Source of the DNA: Pseudomonas sp. CHM02
Lineage (GTDB): Bacteria; Pseudomonadota; Gammaproteobacteria; Pseudomonadales; Pseudomonadaceae
Direction of reading: 5' to 3'
Length of the DNA stretch: 64,000 bases
NCBI RefSeq assembly: GCF_000612585.1
Contig: NZ_JFCA01000002.1
Span: 1-64,000, forward strand
Shown here: positions 55,668 to 63,845 of the stretch, one piece after another
Numbering within the stretch: position 1 is the stretch's first letter
Layout of the letters: each line of letters opens with the position of its first letter
Notes under the pieces: generated by a model
The model's input: only the letters and a program-made list of their open reading frames with translations
Told to the model about the DNA's origin: nothing
Databases searched by the model: none
Translations under genes and position numbers: made by a program

Positions 55668-55673
55668 GTCGGC

Positions 55674-56561
55674 TCACAGCACATAGACGAAGAAAAACAG
55701 CCCGATCCACACCACATCCACAAAGTGCCAATACCAACTGGCCGCCTCGAAGCCGAACTGGTGCTCGGCATTGAAATGCCCCCTGAGGATGCGCATCAGC
55801 ATCACGAACAGAATGATCGTGCCGATGGTGACGTGGGCGCCGTGAAAGCCGGTGAGCATGAAGAACGTCGCGCCATACACGCCCGAGCCCAGGGTCAGGC
55901 CCAGCTCTTTATAGGCGTGGATGTACTCCTCGGCCTGGAACCCCAGGAATGCCAGGCCCAGCAACACCGTGATCGCCAGCCAGAGCTTCAGCGCACCGCG
56001 ATGGCCTTTGCGCAGCGCATGGTGGGCGATGGTGATGGTCACACTGGAACTGACCAGCAAAATGGTATTGACCAGCGGCAGGCCCCAAGGGCTGATGGTG
56101 CCCTCCGGCGCGGGATACATTTTGGGGTCGGGGTTGTTGAGCAACGGCCAGGCAAACTCGAAGTTCGGCCACAGCATGTGCGCAATGCCCTTGTGGCCTT
56201 CGCCGCCCAGCCACGGACCGGACATGTGCCGCACGTAAAACAGGGCACCAAAGAACGCGATGAAGAACATCACTTCAGAAAAGATGAACCAGCTCATGCC
56301 CCAGCGAAATGAACGGTCCATCTGCGCGCTGTACAACCCGGCGCGGCTTTCCTTGATCACCGCGCCGAACCAGCCGAACAGCATGTAGGCCACCAGCAGG
56401 CCACCGACGAAGAAGATCCACGGGCCGTGGGATTCGGGGCGCGCCGCCTTCAGGTCGTTGAACCACACGGCCAGGCCGTACACGGTGACCAACATGCCAA
56501 TCGTGGCAATTATCGGCCATTTGCTTTGCGCCGGTACGTAGTACGTATCATGAGTCGACAT
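55674..56561 (-). CDS. coxC: Cytochrome c oxidase subunit III
   Basis: A 295-residue protein with seven helices. Typical stretches are WFGAVIKESRAGLYSAQMDRSFRWGMSWFIFSEVMFFIAFF and, near the C-terminus, TGFHGAHVTIGTI and YWHFVDVVWIGLFFFVYV. It is the non-catalytic core subunit of the aa3 oxidase. Confidence 0.95.
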   Translation of the reverse strand: MSTHDTYYVPAQSKWPIIATIGMLVTVYGLAVWFNDLKAARPESHGPWIFFVGGLLVAYMLFGWFGAVIKESRAGLYSAQMDRSFRWGMSWFIFSEVMFFIAFFGALFYVRHMSGPWLGGEGHKGIAHMLWPNFEFAWPLLNNPDPKMYPAPEGTISPWGLPLVNTILLVSSSVTITIAHHALRKGHRGALKLWLAITVLLGLAFLGFQAEEYIHAYKELGLTLGSGVYGATFFMLTGFHGAHVTIGTIILFVMLMRILRGHFNAEHQFGFEAASWYWHFVDVVWIGLFFFVYVL

Positions 56562-56596
56562 GTATTCGCTCTCCTGATTGAGCGGGCAAACAGTAG

Positions 56597-57148
56597 CTAG
56601 CCGCCGCTGTGGGCAGCCACCGGCGGTTGGCGCGCAGTGATGTCAAACAGCGTGTACGCCAGGGTCAAATGCTTCACATCCTTGGGCATGTCGCGGTCGA
56701 CAATGAAACGCACGGGCATCTCGATACGCTGGCCTGGCTGCAGCACTTGCTGGGTGAAGCAAAAGCACTCGGTCTTGTGGAAATACATCGCCGCTTCGGC
56801 CGGGGAAATACTCGGTACGGCCTGGGCAGTCATGGGTTTGTCGGTGGGGTTGTAGGCCACGAACAGCATCTCGGTCACCGCGCCCGGATTGACCACCACT
56901 TCGTCCGCCTTGGCGTAGAAATCCCAGACCATGTCGATGGCGTTGGTGGACAAGAACTGCACCCGCACCTGCCGCGTTGGGTCGACGACCTGCTCGCCCT
57001 CGTACTGCCCGGCGGTCTTGCCGTTGATGCCGAACGCCTTGCACATCACGTCGTAGATCGGCACCAGCGCAAAGCCGAAGGCGAACATCACCACCACCAG
57101 GATGAGCAGCCGAGTAACCAGGCGCTTGATAGGCACGGACTCAGCCAT
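56597..57148 (-). CDS. ctaG: Cytochrome c oxidase assembly protein CtaG/Cox11
   Basis: The ATG at 57148 (GGGGTGA upstream) gives 183 residues; reading further back runs into a REPIN. One N-terminal helix (about 9-31) precedes an Ig-like periplasmic domain with the copper motif CFCF (in TECFCFTQQ) and VRFIVDRDMPKDVKHLTLAYTLFD. It delivers copper to CuB in CoxA. Confidence 0.93.
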   Translation of the reverse strand: MAESVPIKRLVTRLLILVVVMFAFGFALVPIYDVMCKAFGINGKTAGQYEGEQVVDPTRQVRVQFLSTNAIDMVWDFYAKADEVVVNPGAVTEMLFVAYNPTDKPMTAQAVPSISPAEAAMYFHKTECFCFTQQVLQPGQRIEMPVRFIVDRDMPKDVKHLTLAYTLFDITARQPPVAAHSGG

Positions 57149-57173
57149 GGCGATCACCCCGCTTTTGATTTTC

Positions 57174-57264
57174 TGTGGGAGCTGGCTTGCCTGCGATAGC
57201 GGTGTGCCAAGCACCGAATCCACCCACTGCCACATCCTCATCGCAGGCAAGCCAGCTCCCACAG
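57174..57264. repeat. REPIN within the cox operon
   Basis: TGTGGGAGCTGGCTTGCCTG at the left and CAGGCAAGCCAGCTCCCACA at the right, about 50 bases between. It lies between coxA and ctaG, which are on the same strand. Confidence 0.87.
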
Positions 57265-57292
57265 GAGACCGTGTCGGCCTGCACCAAGGTGT

Positions 57293-58879
57293 TCATTTCA
57301 CCTCCGGCGGCGTCGTGAAGGTGTGGTACGGCGCAGGCGAGGGGATGCTCCACTCCAGGCCTTCTGCCCCATCCCACGGTTTGGCCGGCGCCGGCGGGCC
57401 GCCACGGATGCACTTGATCACGATGAACAGGAAGAAGATCTGCGTAGCACCAAACATGAAGGCACCAATCGACGAGACCATGTTGAAATCGGCGAACTGC
57501 AGGTTGTAGTCCGGCACCCGGCGCGGCATGCCCGCCAGCCCGACGAAGTGCATGGGGAAGAACGCCATGTTCATACCCACGAAAGACAGCCAGAAGTGCA
57601 GCTTGCCGAGGGTTTCGTCGTACATGTGGCCGGTCCATTTCGGCAGCCAGTAGTAGGCCGAGGCGAAGATGCCGAAGATCGCGCCCGGTACCAGTACGTA
57701 ATGGAAGTGCGCCACCACGAAGTAGGTGTCGTGGTACTGGAAGTCCGCCGGCGCAATCGCCAGCATCAGCCCGGAGAAACCGCCAATGGTGAACAGAATC
57801 ACGAACGCTACGGCGAACAGCATCGGTGTCTCGAAGGTCAGCGAACCTTGCCACATGGTGCTGACCCAGTTGAACACCTTCACCCCGGTCGGTACGGCGA
57901 TCAACAGCGTGGCGTACATGAAGAACAGCTCACCCACCAGCGGAATGCCGACCACGAACATGTGGTGGGCCCATACGATGAACGACAGGAACGCGATGCT
58001 CGCCGTGGCGTAGACCATCGAGGTGTAGCCGAACAGCGGCTTGCGCGAAAAGGTCGGGATGATCGAGCTGACGGCGCCGAAGGCCGGCAGGATCATGATG
58101 TACACCTCGGGATGGCCGAAGAACCAGAACACATGCTGGAACAGCACCGGGTCACCGCCACCGGCCGCGCTGAAGAAGCTGGTACCGAAGTGGATATCCA
58201 TCAGCATCATGGTCACGCAACCCGCCAGCACCGGCATCACCGCGATCAGCAGGAACGCGGTGATCAGCCAGGTCCAGACGAACAGCGGCATCTTCATCAG
58301 CGTCATGCCGGGGGCGCGCAGGTTGAGGATGGTGGCGACCACGTTGATCGCGCCCATGATCGAGCTGATACCCATGAGGTGGATGGCGAAGATGAAGAAC
58401 GTCACGCTTTCCGGCGCGTAGGTGGTGGAAAGCGGGGCGTAGAACGTCCAGCCGAAGTTCGGCCCGCCGCCCGGCGTGAACAGCGTAGAGACCAGCAGCA
58501 GGAACGCCGCCGGCAGCAGCCAGAAGCTGAAGTTGTTCATGCGTGGCAGGGCCATGTCCGGCGCGCCGATCATCAGCGGGATCATCCAGTTGGCCAGGCC
58601 GACGAACGCTGGCATCACCGCACCGAACACCATGATCAGGCCATGCATGGTGGTCATCTGGTTGAAGAACGCCGGCTCGACGATCTGCAGGCCGGGCTGG
58701 AACAGCTCGGCCCGGATCACCATGGCGAACGAGCCGCCGAGCAGGAACATGGTGAAGGCGAACCACAGGTACATAGTGCCGATGTCTTTGTGGTTGGTGG
58801 TCAGCACCCAGCGCATCAGGCCCTTGGCGGGGCCGTGGGCATGGTCGGCATGACCATGGTCATCGATCACAGCGCTCAT
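57293..58879 (-). CDS. coxA: Cytochrome c oxidase subunit I
   Basis: A 528-residue heme-copper oxidase subunit with 12 helices. Heme a ligand in TMHGLIMVF, the CuB/heme a3 motif WFFGHPEVYIMILPAFG with the cross-linked His-Tyr, HH pair in VWAHHMF and VAHFHYVLV. The E of GHPEVY indicates a type A1 oxidase. It reduces O2 and pumps protons. Confidence 0.97.
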   Translation of the reverse strand: MSAVIDDHGHADHAHGPAKGLMRWVLTTNHKDIGTMYLWFAFTMFLLGGSFAMVIRAELFQPGLQIVEPAFFNQMTTMHGLIMVFGAVMPAFVGLANWMIPLMIGAPDMALPRMNNFSFWLLPAAFLLLVSTLFTPGGGPNFGWTFYAPLSTTYAPESVTFFIFAIHLMGISSIMGAINVVATILNLRAPGMTLMKMPLFVWTWLITAFLLIAVMPVLAGCVTMMLMDIHFGTSFFSAAGGGDPVLFQHVFWFFGHPEVYIMILPAFGAVSSIIPTFSRKPLFGYTSMVYATASIAFLSFIVWAHHMFVVGIPLVGELFFMYATLLIAVPTGVKVFNWVSTMWQGSLTFETPMLFAVAFVILFTIGGFSGLMLAIAPADFQYHDTYFVVAHFHYVLVPGAIFGIFASAYYWLPKWTGHMYDETLGKLHFWLSFVGMNMAFFPMHFVGLAGMPRRVPDYNLQFADFNMVSSIGAFMFGATQIFFLFIVIKCIRGGPPAPAKPWDGAEGLEWSIPSPAPYHTFTTPPEVK

Positions 58880-58937
58880 GGCCGTTCTCCTGCAAGCGAG
58901 TGGGCGGGGCGGGTCGAGGTAAAAGCGATGAAGTCGG

Positions 58938-60065
58938 TCATTTGCTTTCCGCCTGCTTGATGGCCAGCACGTCTTTAGGCGTGACCATGTCGCCCTTGTT
59001 GTTGCCCCAGGCGTTGCGCTCGTAGGTCACCACGGCGGCGATGTCCACTTCCGAGAGCTGCTTGCCGAAGGCCGCCATCGCGGTACCTGGCTTGCCGTGG
59101 TAGACCAGGCTCAGGTGGCCTTCTTTTGGCCCGGTGGCGATTTTCGAGCCCTTGAGCGCCGGGAACATCGGCGGCAGGCCCTGGCCTTCGGCCTGGTGAC
59201 AGGCCACACAGGTGGTGTGGTAGACCTTGTCGCCACGGGCCACCAACTCTTCCAGCGTCCACTCTTTGGAGGTCAGCTCCTTGAGCTTGGCCGCCTCTTC
59301 CTTGCGCTCGCCGAGCCAGGTGTCGTAGTCGGCCTTGGACTTGACCTCGACCACGATGGGCATGAAGCCATGGTCCTTGCCGCACAGTTCGGCGCACTGG
59401 CCGCGGTAGATGCCGGGCTTTTCGATGCGGGTCCAGGCCTCGTTGACGAAGCCGGGAATGGCGTCGCGCTTGACCGCAAACGCCGGCACCCACCAGGAGT
59501 GGATCACGTCGGCCGCCGTCACCAGGAAGCGCACCTTGGCCCCCACCGGCAGCACCAGCGGCTGGTCGACTTCCAGCAGGTAATGTTCGCCCTTGGTCGC
59601 CTGGTTATGGATCTGCTCGGCGGGCGTGGCCAGGTTGCTGAAGAACTCCACGTCCTGGCCCAGGTATTTGTAATGCCACTTCCACTGGTAGCCGGTGACC
59701 TGGATATCGATATCCGATTCGCTGCTGTCGTAGATATTGATCAGGGTCTTGGTCGCCGGGATGGCCATCGCGATCAGGATCAGCAAGGGCACGACGGTCC
59801 AGAGGATCTCCACCGTGGTGCTCTCGTGGAACTTGGCCGCGACCTGGCCCGTGGACCGGCGATGAACGATCATCGACCAGAACATCGCGCCAAACACGAT
59901 GATGCCGATCACCACACAGATCCAGAAAATGGTCATGTGCAGATCGAACACAGCGTGACTGACTTCTGTCGCCCCTGGCGCCATATTCGTTGTCCAGGCG
60001 GCATGCGCCTGGCCGAATACCGACCACAACAGGAGGCCCATCCAAACGTGTGGATGTCGCATCAT
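58938..60065 (-). CDS. coxB: Cytochrome c oxidase subunit II with fused cytochrome c domain
   Basis: A 375-residue subunit: signal peptide (about 1-22), two helices (about 45-65 and 88-110), and the CuA domain with CAELCGKDHGFM (about 216-227). A C-terminal cytochrome c domain has CVACH (about 288-292) and a possible Met ligand, making this a caa3-like subunit II. Two adjacent ATGs (60065, 60062) follow GGGGAA. First gene of the operon. Confidence 0.95.
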   Translation of the reverse strand: MMRHPHVWMGLLLWSVFGQAHAAWTTNMAPGATEVSHAVFDLHMTIFWICVVIGIIVFGAMFWSMIVHRRSTGQVAAKFHESTTVEILWTVVPLLILIAMAIPATKTLINIYDSSESDIDIQVTGYQWKWHYKYLGQDVEFFSNLATPAEQIHNQATKGEHYLLEVDQPLVLPVGAKVRFLVTAADVIHSWWVPAFAVKRDAIPGFVNEAWTRIEKPGIYRGQCAELCGKDHGFMPIVVEVKSKADYDTWLGERKEEAAKLKELTSKEWTLEELVARGDKVYHTTCVACHQAEGQGLPPMFPALKGSKIATGPKEGHLSLVYHGKPGTAMAAFGKQLSEVDIAAVVTYERNAWGNNKGDMVTPKDVLAIKQAESK

Positions 60066-60432
60066 TGCGGGTTCCCCTTATCGTTCTTGTTATCCCGCCG
60101 GTTTGCACCTGCGTCGAAGGGAGCGGCTTCCATACTGCTTACAACCGCTTAGCCTTGCCTGCTTATGCAGTCTGGCGTCATCAGCTAATCGCGTACAAAC
60201 CCGAGTATAGACAGGCTCTGCAACCCCGCAATGTGTAGGGGCAAATGAGCAAAAATGACCGGTCGGAGCCAATAAAACCGGGGGCGGAATCGTTTATCCG
60301 ACGAACGATGGCAATTCGATATAACGCGCGCGCATAACCATGAAATAATTATGACAAATGCGTCTTAGGCGCTCGTATAAACGAGCTACCTTATCTTCTC
60401 CCTTTTCCTACGCCTGCATCACTGGAGCTTTC
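60066..60432. other. 367-base divergent region between coxB and the conserved hypothetical
   Basis: It contains the candidate cox promoter, an A/T-rich stretch at about 60338-60360 and the palindrome GCTCGT-ATAA-ACGAGC (60371-60386), about 50 bases before the plus-strand gene, possibly an operator or leader hairpin. No gene is visible in it. Confidence 0.5.
60204..60231 (-). promoter_or_regulatory. Possible promoter of the cox operon (RpoS-like -10)
   Basis: On the minus strand, TTGCGG (60231-60226), 16 bases, TATACT (60209-60204), within CTATACT, the preferred sigma-S -10. The leader to coxB would be about 130 bases. Confidence 0.5.
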
Positions 60433-61080
60433 ATGAACACCGCCGCATTGCGCGAGCAGATTTCCCGTGCCCATCAACACGAAGCCAGCACGGGCCAGCT
60501 TGCCCAGCAACTGGAAAAACAATTGCCGCACCTGCATTCGGCCATTTCCCTGGCTGACGGTGATCGCAACATTGTCATGACCCGCTTCGTGAAGGCCTAC
60601 ATCGACCTCGTCCCGGACTTGCTCGACGCCGCCAATGACGTCGCCCGCGAGGCCGGCATCGAAAGCCAGATCAAGCCAGTGCTGCAGATCGCCGAGCATT
60701 TCTTCCTGCAACCGCCCGCCATCCTGGCCGGCCATGAGGGGCTCGACGGCCTGCTCGACGAGGCCTACCTGGCTCATCGCCTGGTCGAAGAGGTCAACGA
60801 TCTGTACATCAAGCATTTTGGCCAGCCGCTGATTCCGGCCGACACCACCGTGGCGAATGTCATCGCCCATCAACTGATCGGCGAAGCATTCGCCAACCAG
60901 CTGGATGAAGCAGTGCACCACGCCGTGGATGAAATGCTCAATGAGGACAGCTTTGCGCTGGAGTCGGTCGAGGCCTATCGCGAACAACTGAAGAGCCCGG
61001 ACACGGAAGCAGCGTGGAAGCGCTGGCCGTGCCTGTCGCGGCAGTTGGGGGTTGAGTTGGCGTTGGATCAGCCAGCCTGA
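60433..61080 (+). CDS. Conserved hypothetical protein (PA0104-like)
   Basis: The ATG at 60433 with TGGAG upstream gives 215 residues. It is soluble and largely helical, with no signal peptide and no recognised catalytic motif. Conserved-looking stretches are FVKAYIDLVPDLLDAANDVAREAGIE and AHRLVEEVNDLYIKHFGQPLIPADTTVANVIAHQLIGEAFAN. Its place beside coxB is conserved in pseudomonads. Function unknown. Confidence 0.82.
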   Translation: MNTAALREQISRAHQHEASTGQLAQQLEKQLPHLHSAISLADGDRNIVMTRFVKAYIDLVPDLLDAANDVAREAGIESQIKPVLQIAEHFFLQPPAILAGHEGLDGLLDEAYLAHRLVEEVNDLYIKHFGQPLIPADTTVANVIAHQLIGEAFANQLDEAVHHAVDEMLNEDSFALESVEAYREQLKSPDTEAAWKRWPCLSRQLGVELALDQPA

Positions 61081-61145
61081 GCCTCTCGACTGACGCCACG
61101 TGTTGATCGCTCCCCACGCTCTGCCCAGGGAACAATCAATCTTCT

Positions 61146-61248
61146 TGCAGGAGCGAGCTTGCTCGCGAAGGCCCCAAGGACACCGCGGGCATTCAGAATA
61201 CCCGCGTCATCGTTGACGCTTTTCGCGAGCAAGCTCGCTCCTACAAGG
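61146..61248. repeat. REPIN (GCGAGCTTGCTCGCG class)
   Basis: AGGAGCGAGCTTGCTCGCGAA at the left and TTCGCGAGCAAGCTCGCTCC at the right; the spacer includes CACCGCGGG and ATCGTTGACGC, shared with the copy at 15589. It lies between convergent genes. Confidence 0.85.
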
Positions 61249-61260
61249 GGTATGCGGTGG

Positions 61261-62802
61261 TCAGACGGCGGCTGAACCTATCCCCGTCGTCGTCCGCACC
61301 CGGCCTTCGAGCCGGCGCTTCAAACCGCGCGCCTCAATCACCAGTTTCGAACCCTTCGCCGCATTCGCCCGGCCCCACTCCTCCAGCAACTCCAGGCAGG
61401 AATGGTCGATGTAACTCAGGTTGTTGAGCGGCACGTGCACGGTGGTCCCCGCGGGCACCGTCGACAGCACCTGGGTCAACGCCGGCACTTTCAGGAAGGT
61501 CGCCGCGCCGATCAGGCGCAACTCCATCTCGCCCTCCTGGGGCAAGTCGATCAGGCTGACCTTGAGCCGCGAAGCCTTGAATGCCAGCTTCACCAGCGTC
61601 AGGCCGAAGCCCACCAGCACACCCGTCAGCAGGTCGGTAAAGATGATCGCCAGCGCCGTGGCCGCATAGGTGAACATCGGCATCCGCCCATAGCGTCCCA
61701 AGGCCTTGAACGCCTTGACGTCCACCAGCTTGATCCCGGTGTACACCAGCACACCCGCCAGGCTCGCCACGGGGATGCTCTGCAGCACACTCGACAGCAA
61801 CAGCACGAACGCCAGCAGCCACAGGCCATGGAACATCGCCGACAAACGCGTGGTGGCACCGGCCTGCACGTTGGCCGAGCTGCGTACGATCACGCCGGTC
61901 ATCGGCAAGGCGCCCACCAGGCCACAGAGCATGTTGCCTACACCTTGCGCAGACAATTCCTTGTCGAAATCAGAACGCTGAACACTGTGCATGCGGTCGA
62001 CAGCCGCGGCGGAAAGCAGGGTTTCGGCGCTGGCAATAAACGCCACCGCAAACGCGGCAATCAACAATTGAGGATCGGCGAGGTTCAACAGGTCGCTGGG
62101 GCGCAGCCAATCGATGGCATCGGCGAGGTTTTCCGGGACTTCCACGCGCTTGACCTGCAACGCCAGCACCAGGCTCACAACGGTGGTCAGGCCCACGCCC
62201 AGCAGGGCCCCCGGTACAAAACGCAAGCGTTGCGGTCGGCATTTATCCCAGGCGTACATCACCAGCATCGTCGCCACACCGAGCAATCCCGCCTGCCAGC
62301 CCAGACCACCGCCCAGGGTCGGAATCGCTTGTGCCAACGCCGCTGGAAAACCCGCCAGGTTGTCCAACCCCGAAGGCTTGGGCGCACCGTCGAGCATTAC
62401 GTGAATCTGCGATAGCACAATCAGCACGCCAATCCCCGCCAGCATGCCGTACACCACCGCCGGCGCCGTGACACGGAACCAGCAACCCAGCCGCAGACGC
62501 CCGGCAACCAGTTGCAGAAAGCCCGCCAGCAGCAGGATCGGCCCGAGCATCAGCATGCCGTGCTGGCGCACCAGTTCGAATACCAGCACAGCCAAACCGG
62601 CAGCCGGACCGCTGACCTGCAACGGCGAACCCGCCAGCCAACCCACCACCAGGCCACCGATGATCCCGGTGATCAGGCCTTTGGCTGGCGGCATGCCGGA
62701 GGCGATCGCGATGCCCATGCACAAGGGCAGGGCGACCAGAAACACAACCACGGAAGCGAGCAGCTCCCGTGGCAATACAGCTTTCAATTGAGCAGCACGC
62801 AT
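61261..62802 (-). CDS. SulP-family anion transporter
   Basis: The ATG at 62802 with GGAG eight bases upstream gives 513 residues. The membrane domain has about 12-14 helices, with ASGMPPAKGLITGIIGGLVVGWLAGSPLQVSGPAAG (about 35-69) as the SulP core. A C-terminal STAS-like domain (about 400-490) holds TVHVPLNNLSYIDHSCLELLEEWG. It is annotated as sulfate permease in many genomes, but the carbonic anhydrase immediately upstream on the same strand makes bicarbonate a better guess. Confidence 0.88.
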   Translation of the reverse strand: MRAAQLKAVLPRELLASVVVFLVALPLCMGIAIASGMPPAKGLITGIIGGLVVGWLAGSPLQVSGPAAGLAVLVFELVRQHGMLMLGPILLLAGFLQLVAGRLRLGCWFRVTAPAVVYGMLAGIGVLIVLSQIHVMLDGAPKPSGLDNLAGFPAALAQAIPTLGGGLGWQAGLLGVATMLVMYAWDKCRPQRLRFVPGALLGVGLTTVVSLVLALQVKRVEVPENLADAIDWLRPSDLLNLADPQLLIAAFAVAFIASAETLLSAAAVDRMHSVQRSDFDKELSAQGVGNMLCGLVGALPMTGVIVRSSANVQAGATTRLSAMFHGLWLLAFVLLLSSVLQSIPVASLAGVLVYTGIKLVDVKAFKALGRYGRMPMFTYAATALAIIFTDLLTGVLVGFGLTLVKLAFKASRLKVSLIDLPQEGEMELRLIGAATFLKVPALTQVLSTVPAGTTVHVPLNNLSYIDHSCLELLEEWGRANAAKGSKLVIEARGLKRRLEGRVRTTTGIGSAAV

Positions 62803-62887
62803 GATGACTCTCCCGAGGCATTTACCGGGCGCGACAAAGCCTGGCTGCATCCATGGCAGCCACCGCTTTACCCGGCAGGGAAGTGTT

Positions 62888-63619
62888 TTAGAAGCGCGCT
62901 TTAGGCGTCGCGCAAGGGATCGGCCCTTCGCCGCTCAACGGTCGGAACGCCGACTGGTCCGCATCGTAGGCGCGGATTTCGCTGGTCTCGATGTTGTAGA
63001 TCCAACCGTGGATAAACAATTGACCATTGGCCATGCGCGACGCCACGGAAGGGTGGGTGCGCAAATGCTGCAGTTGGGCGATGACGTTTTCTTCGGTCAG
63101 CACCTTCATGCTCTCGCCTTCATTGGCGCAGTCGCAGTTGTCCTCGACCATGGACTTGGCGACCTCGGCGTGTCGCAGCCAGGCCCTTACGGTTGGCATC
63201 TTCTCCAGGCTGGCGGGGTTGAGGACTGCACGCATGGCGCCGCAATCGGAGTGCCCGCAGACGATGATGTGCTGCACGCCCAAGGCAAGTACGGCGTACT
63301 CGATGGCCGTGGAAACACCCCCGTTCATCTGACCGTAAGGCGGTACGACGTTCCCGACGTTACGGGTCACGAACAGGTCGCCAGGCGAGCTTTGGGTGAT
63401 CAGCTCAGGCACGATGCGCGAGTCGGCGCAGGTAATGAACATCGCCCGTGGGCTCTGGGCCGTGGCGAGTTTCTTGAAGAGTTCTTCCTGCTGTGGGAAG
63501 ACGTCGTGATGGAAATGCAAAAAGCCGTCAACGATATGCTTTAGCGCTGCATCGGCGGTTTCCGCCACTGGAGAGGCAGAAGCCGACGCAGCCAACGGCT
63601 GTTTATCCTTGTCACTCAT
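62888..63619 (-). CDS. Beta-class carbonic anhydrase
   Basis: A 243-residue enzyme. Zinc ligands C64 and D66 (ITCADSRIVPE), H123 and C126 (VCGHSDCGAM) are all present; D66-R68 is the usual dyad. A variable N-terminus of about 25 residues is Ala/Ser-rich with no hydrophobic core. The SD is AGAGGATG. It interconverts CO2 and bicarbonate in the cytoplasm and is followed by the SulP gene after 85 bases. Confidence 0.94.
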   Translation of the reverse strand: MSDKDKQPLAASASASPVAETADAALKHIVDGFLHFHHDVFPQQEELFKKLATAQSPRAMFITCADSRIVPELITQSSPGDLFVTRNVGNVVPPYGQMNGGVSTAIEYAVLALGVQHIIVCGHSDCGAMRAVLNPASLEKMPTVRAWLRHAEVAKSMVEDNCDCANEGESMKVLTEENVIAQLQHLRTHPSVASRMANGQLFIHGWIYNIETSEIRAYDADQSAFRPLSGEGPIPCATPKARF

Positions 63620-63845
63620 GATTCATCCTCTTGATTAATGCAGGGGAGTTTTCAGGTCAGTTCGACGCCAGGCCAGTGCAATCGTTGTAAATGCCAAAAA
63701 CCGGGCCGTCGACTCATCAGTCACTCGCTGAACAAGGTAACCGTCGAAACTTAACTCAAACTGAATGAACCGCTCTAGGACGCGGGTTTCAGTGATATCA
63801 AAACGCGACTATTCCTACAGGAGCATCGCATTAGGTCTGCTCAGT

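Noticed and set aside
57323..58960. 545-codon frame opposite coxA
   Set aside because: Antisense shadow of coxA with biased composition (EQR-rich).
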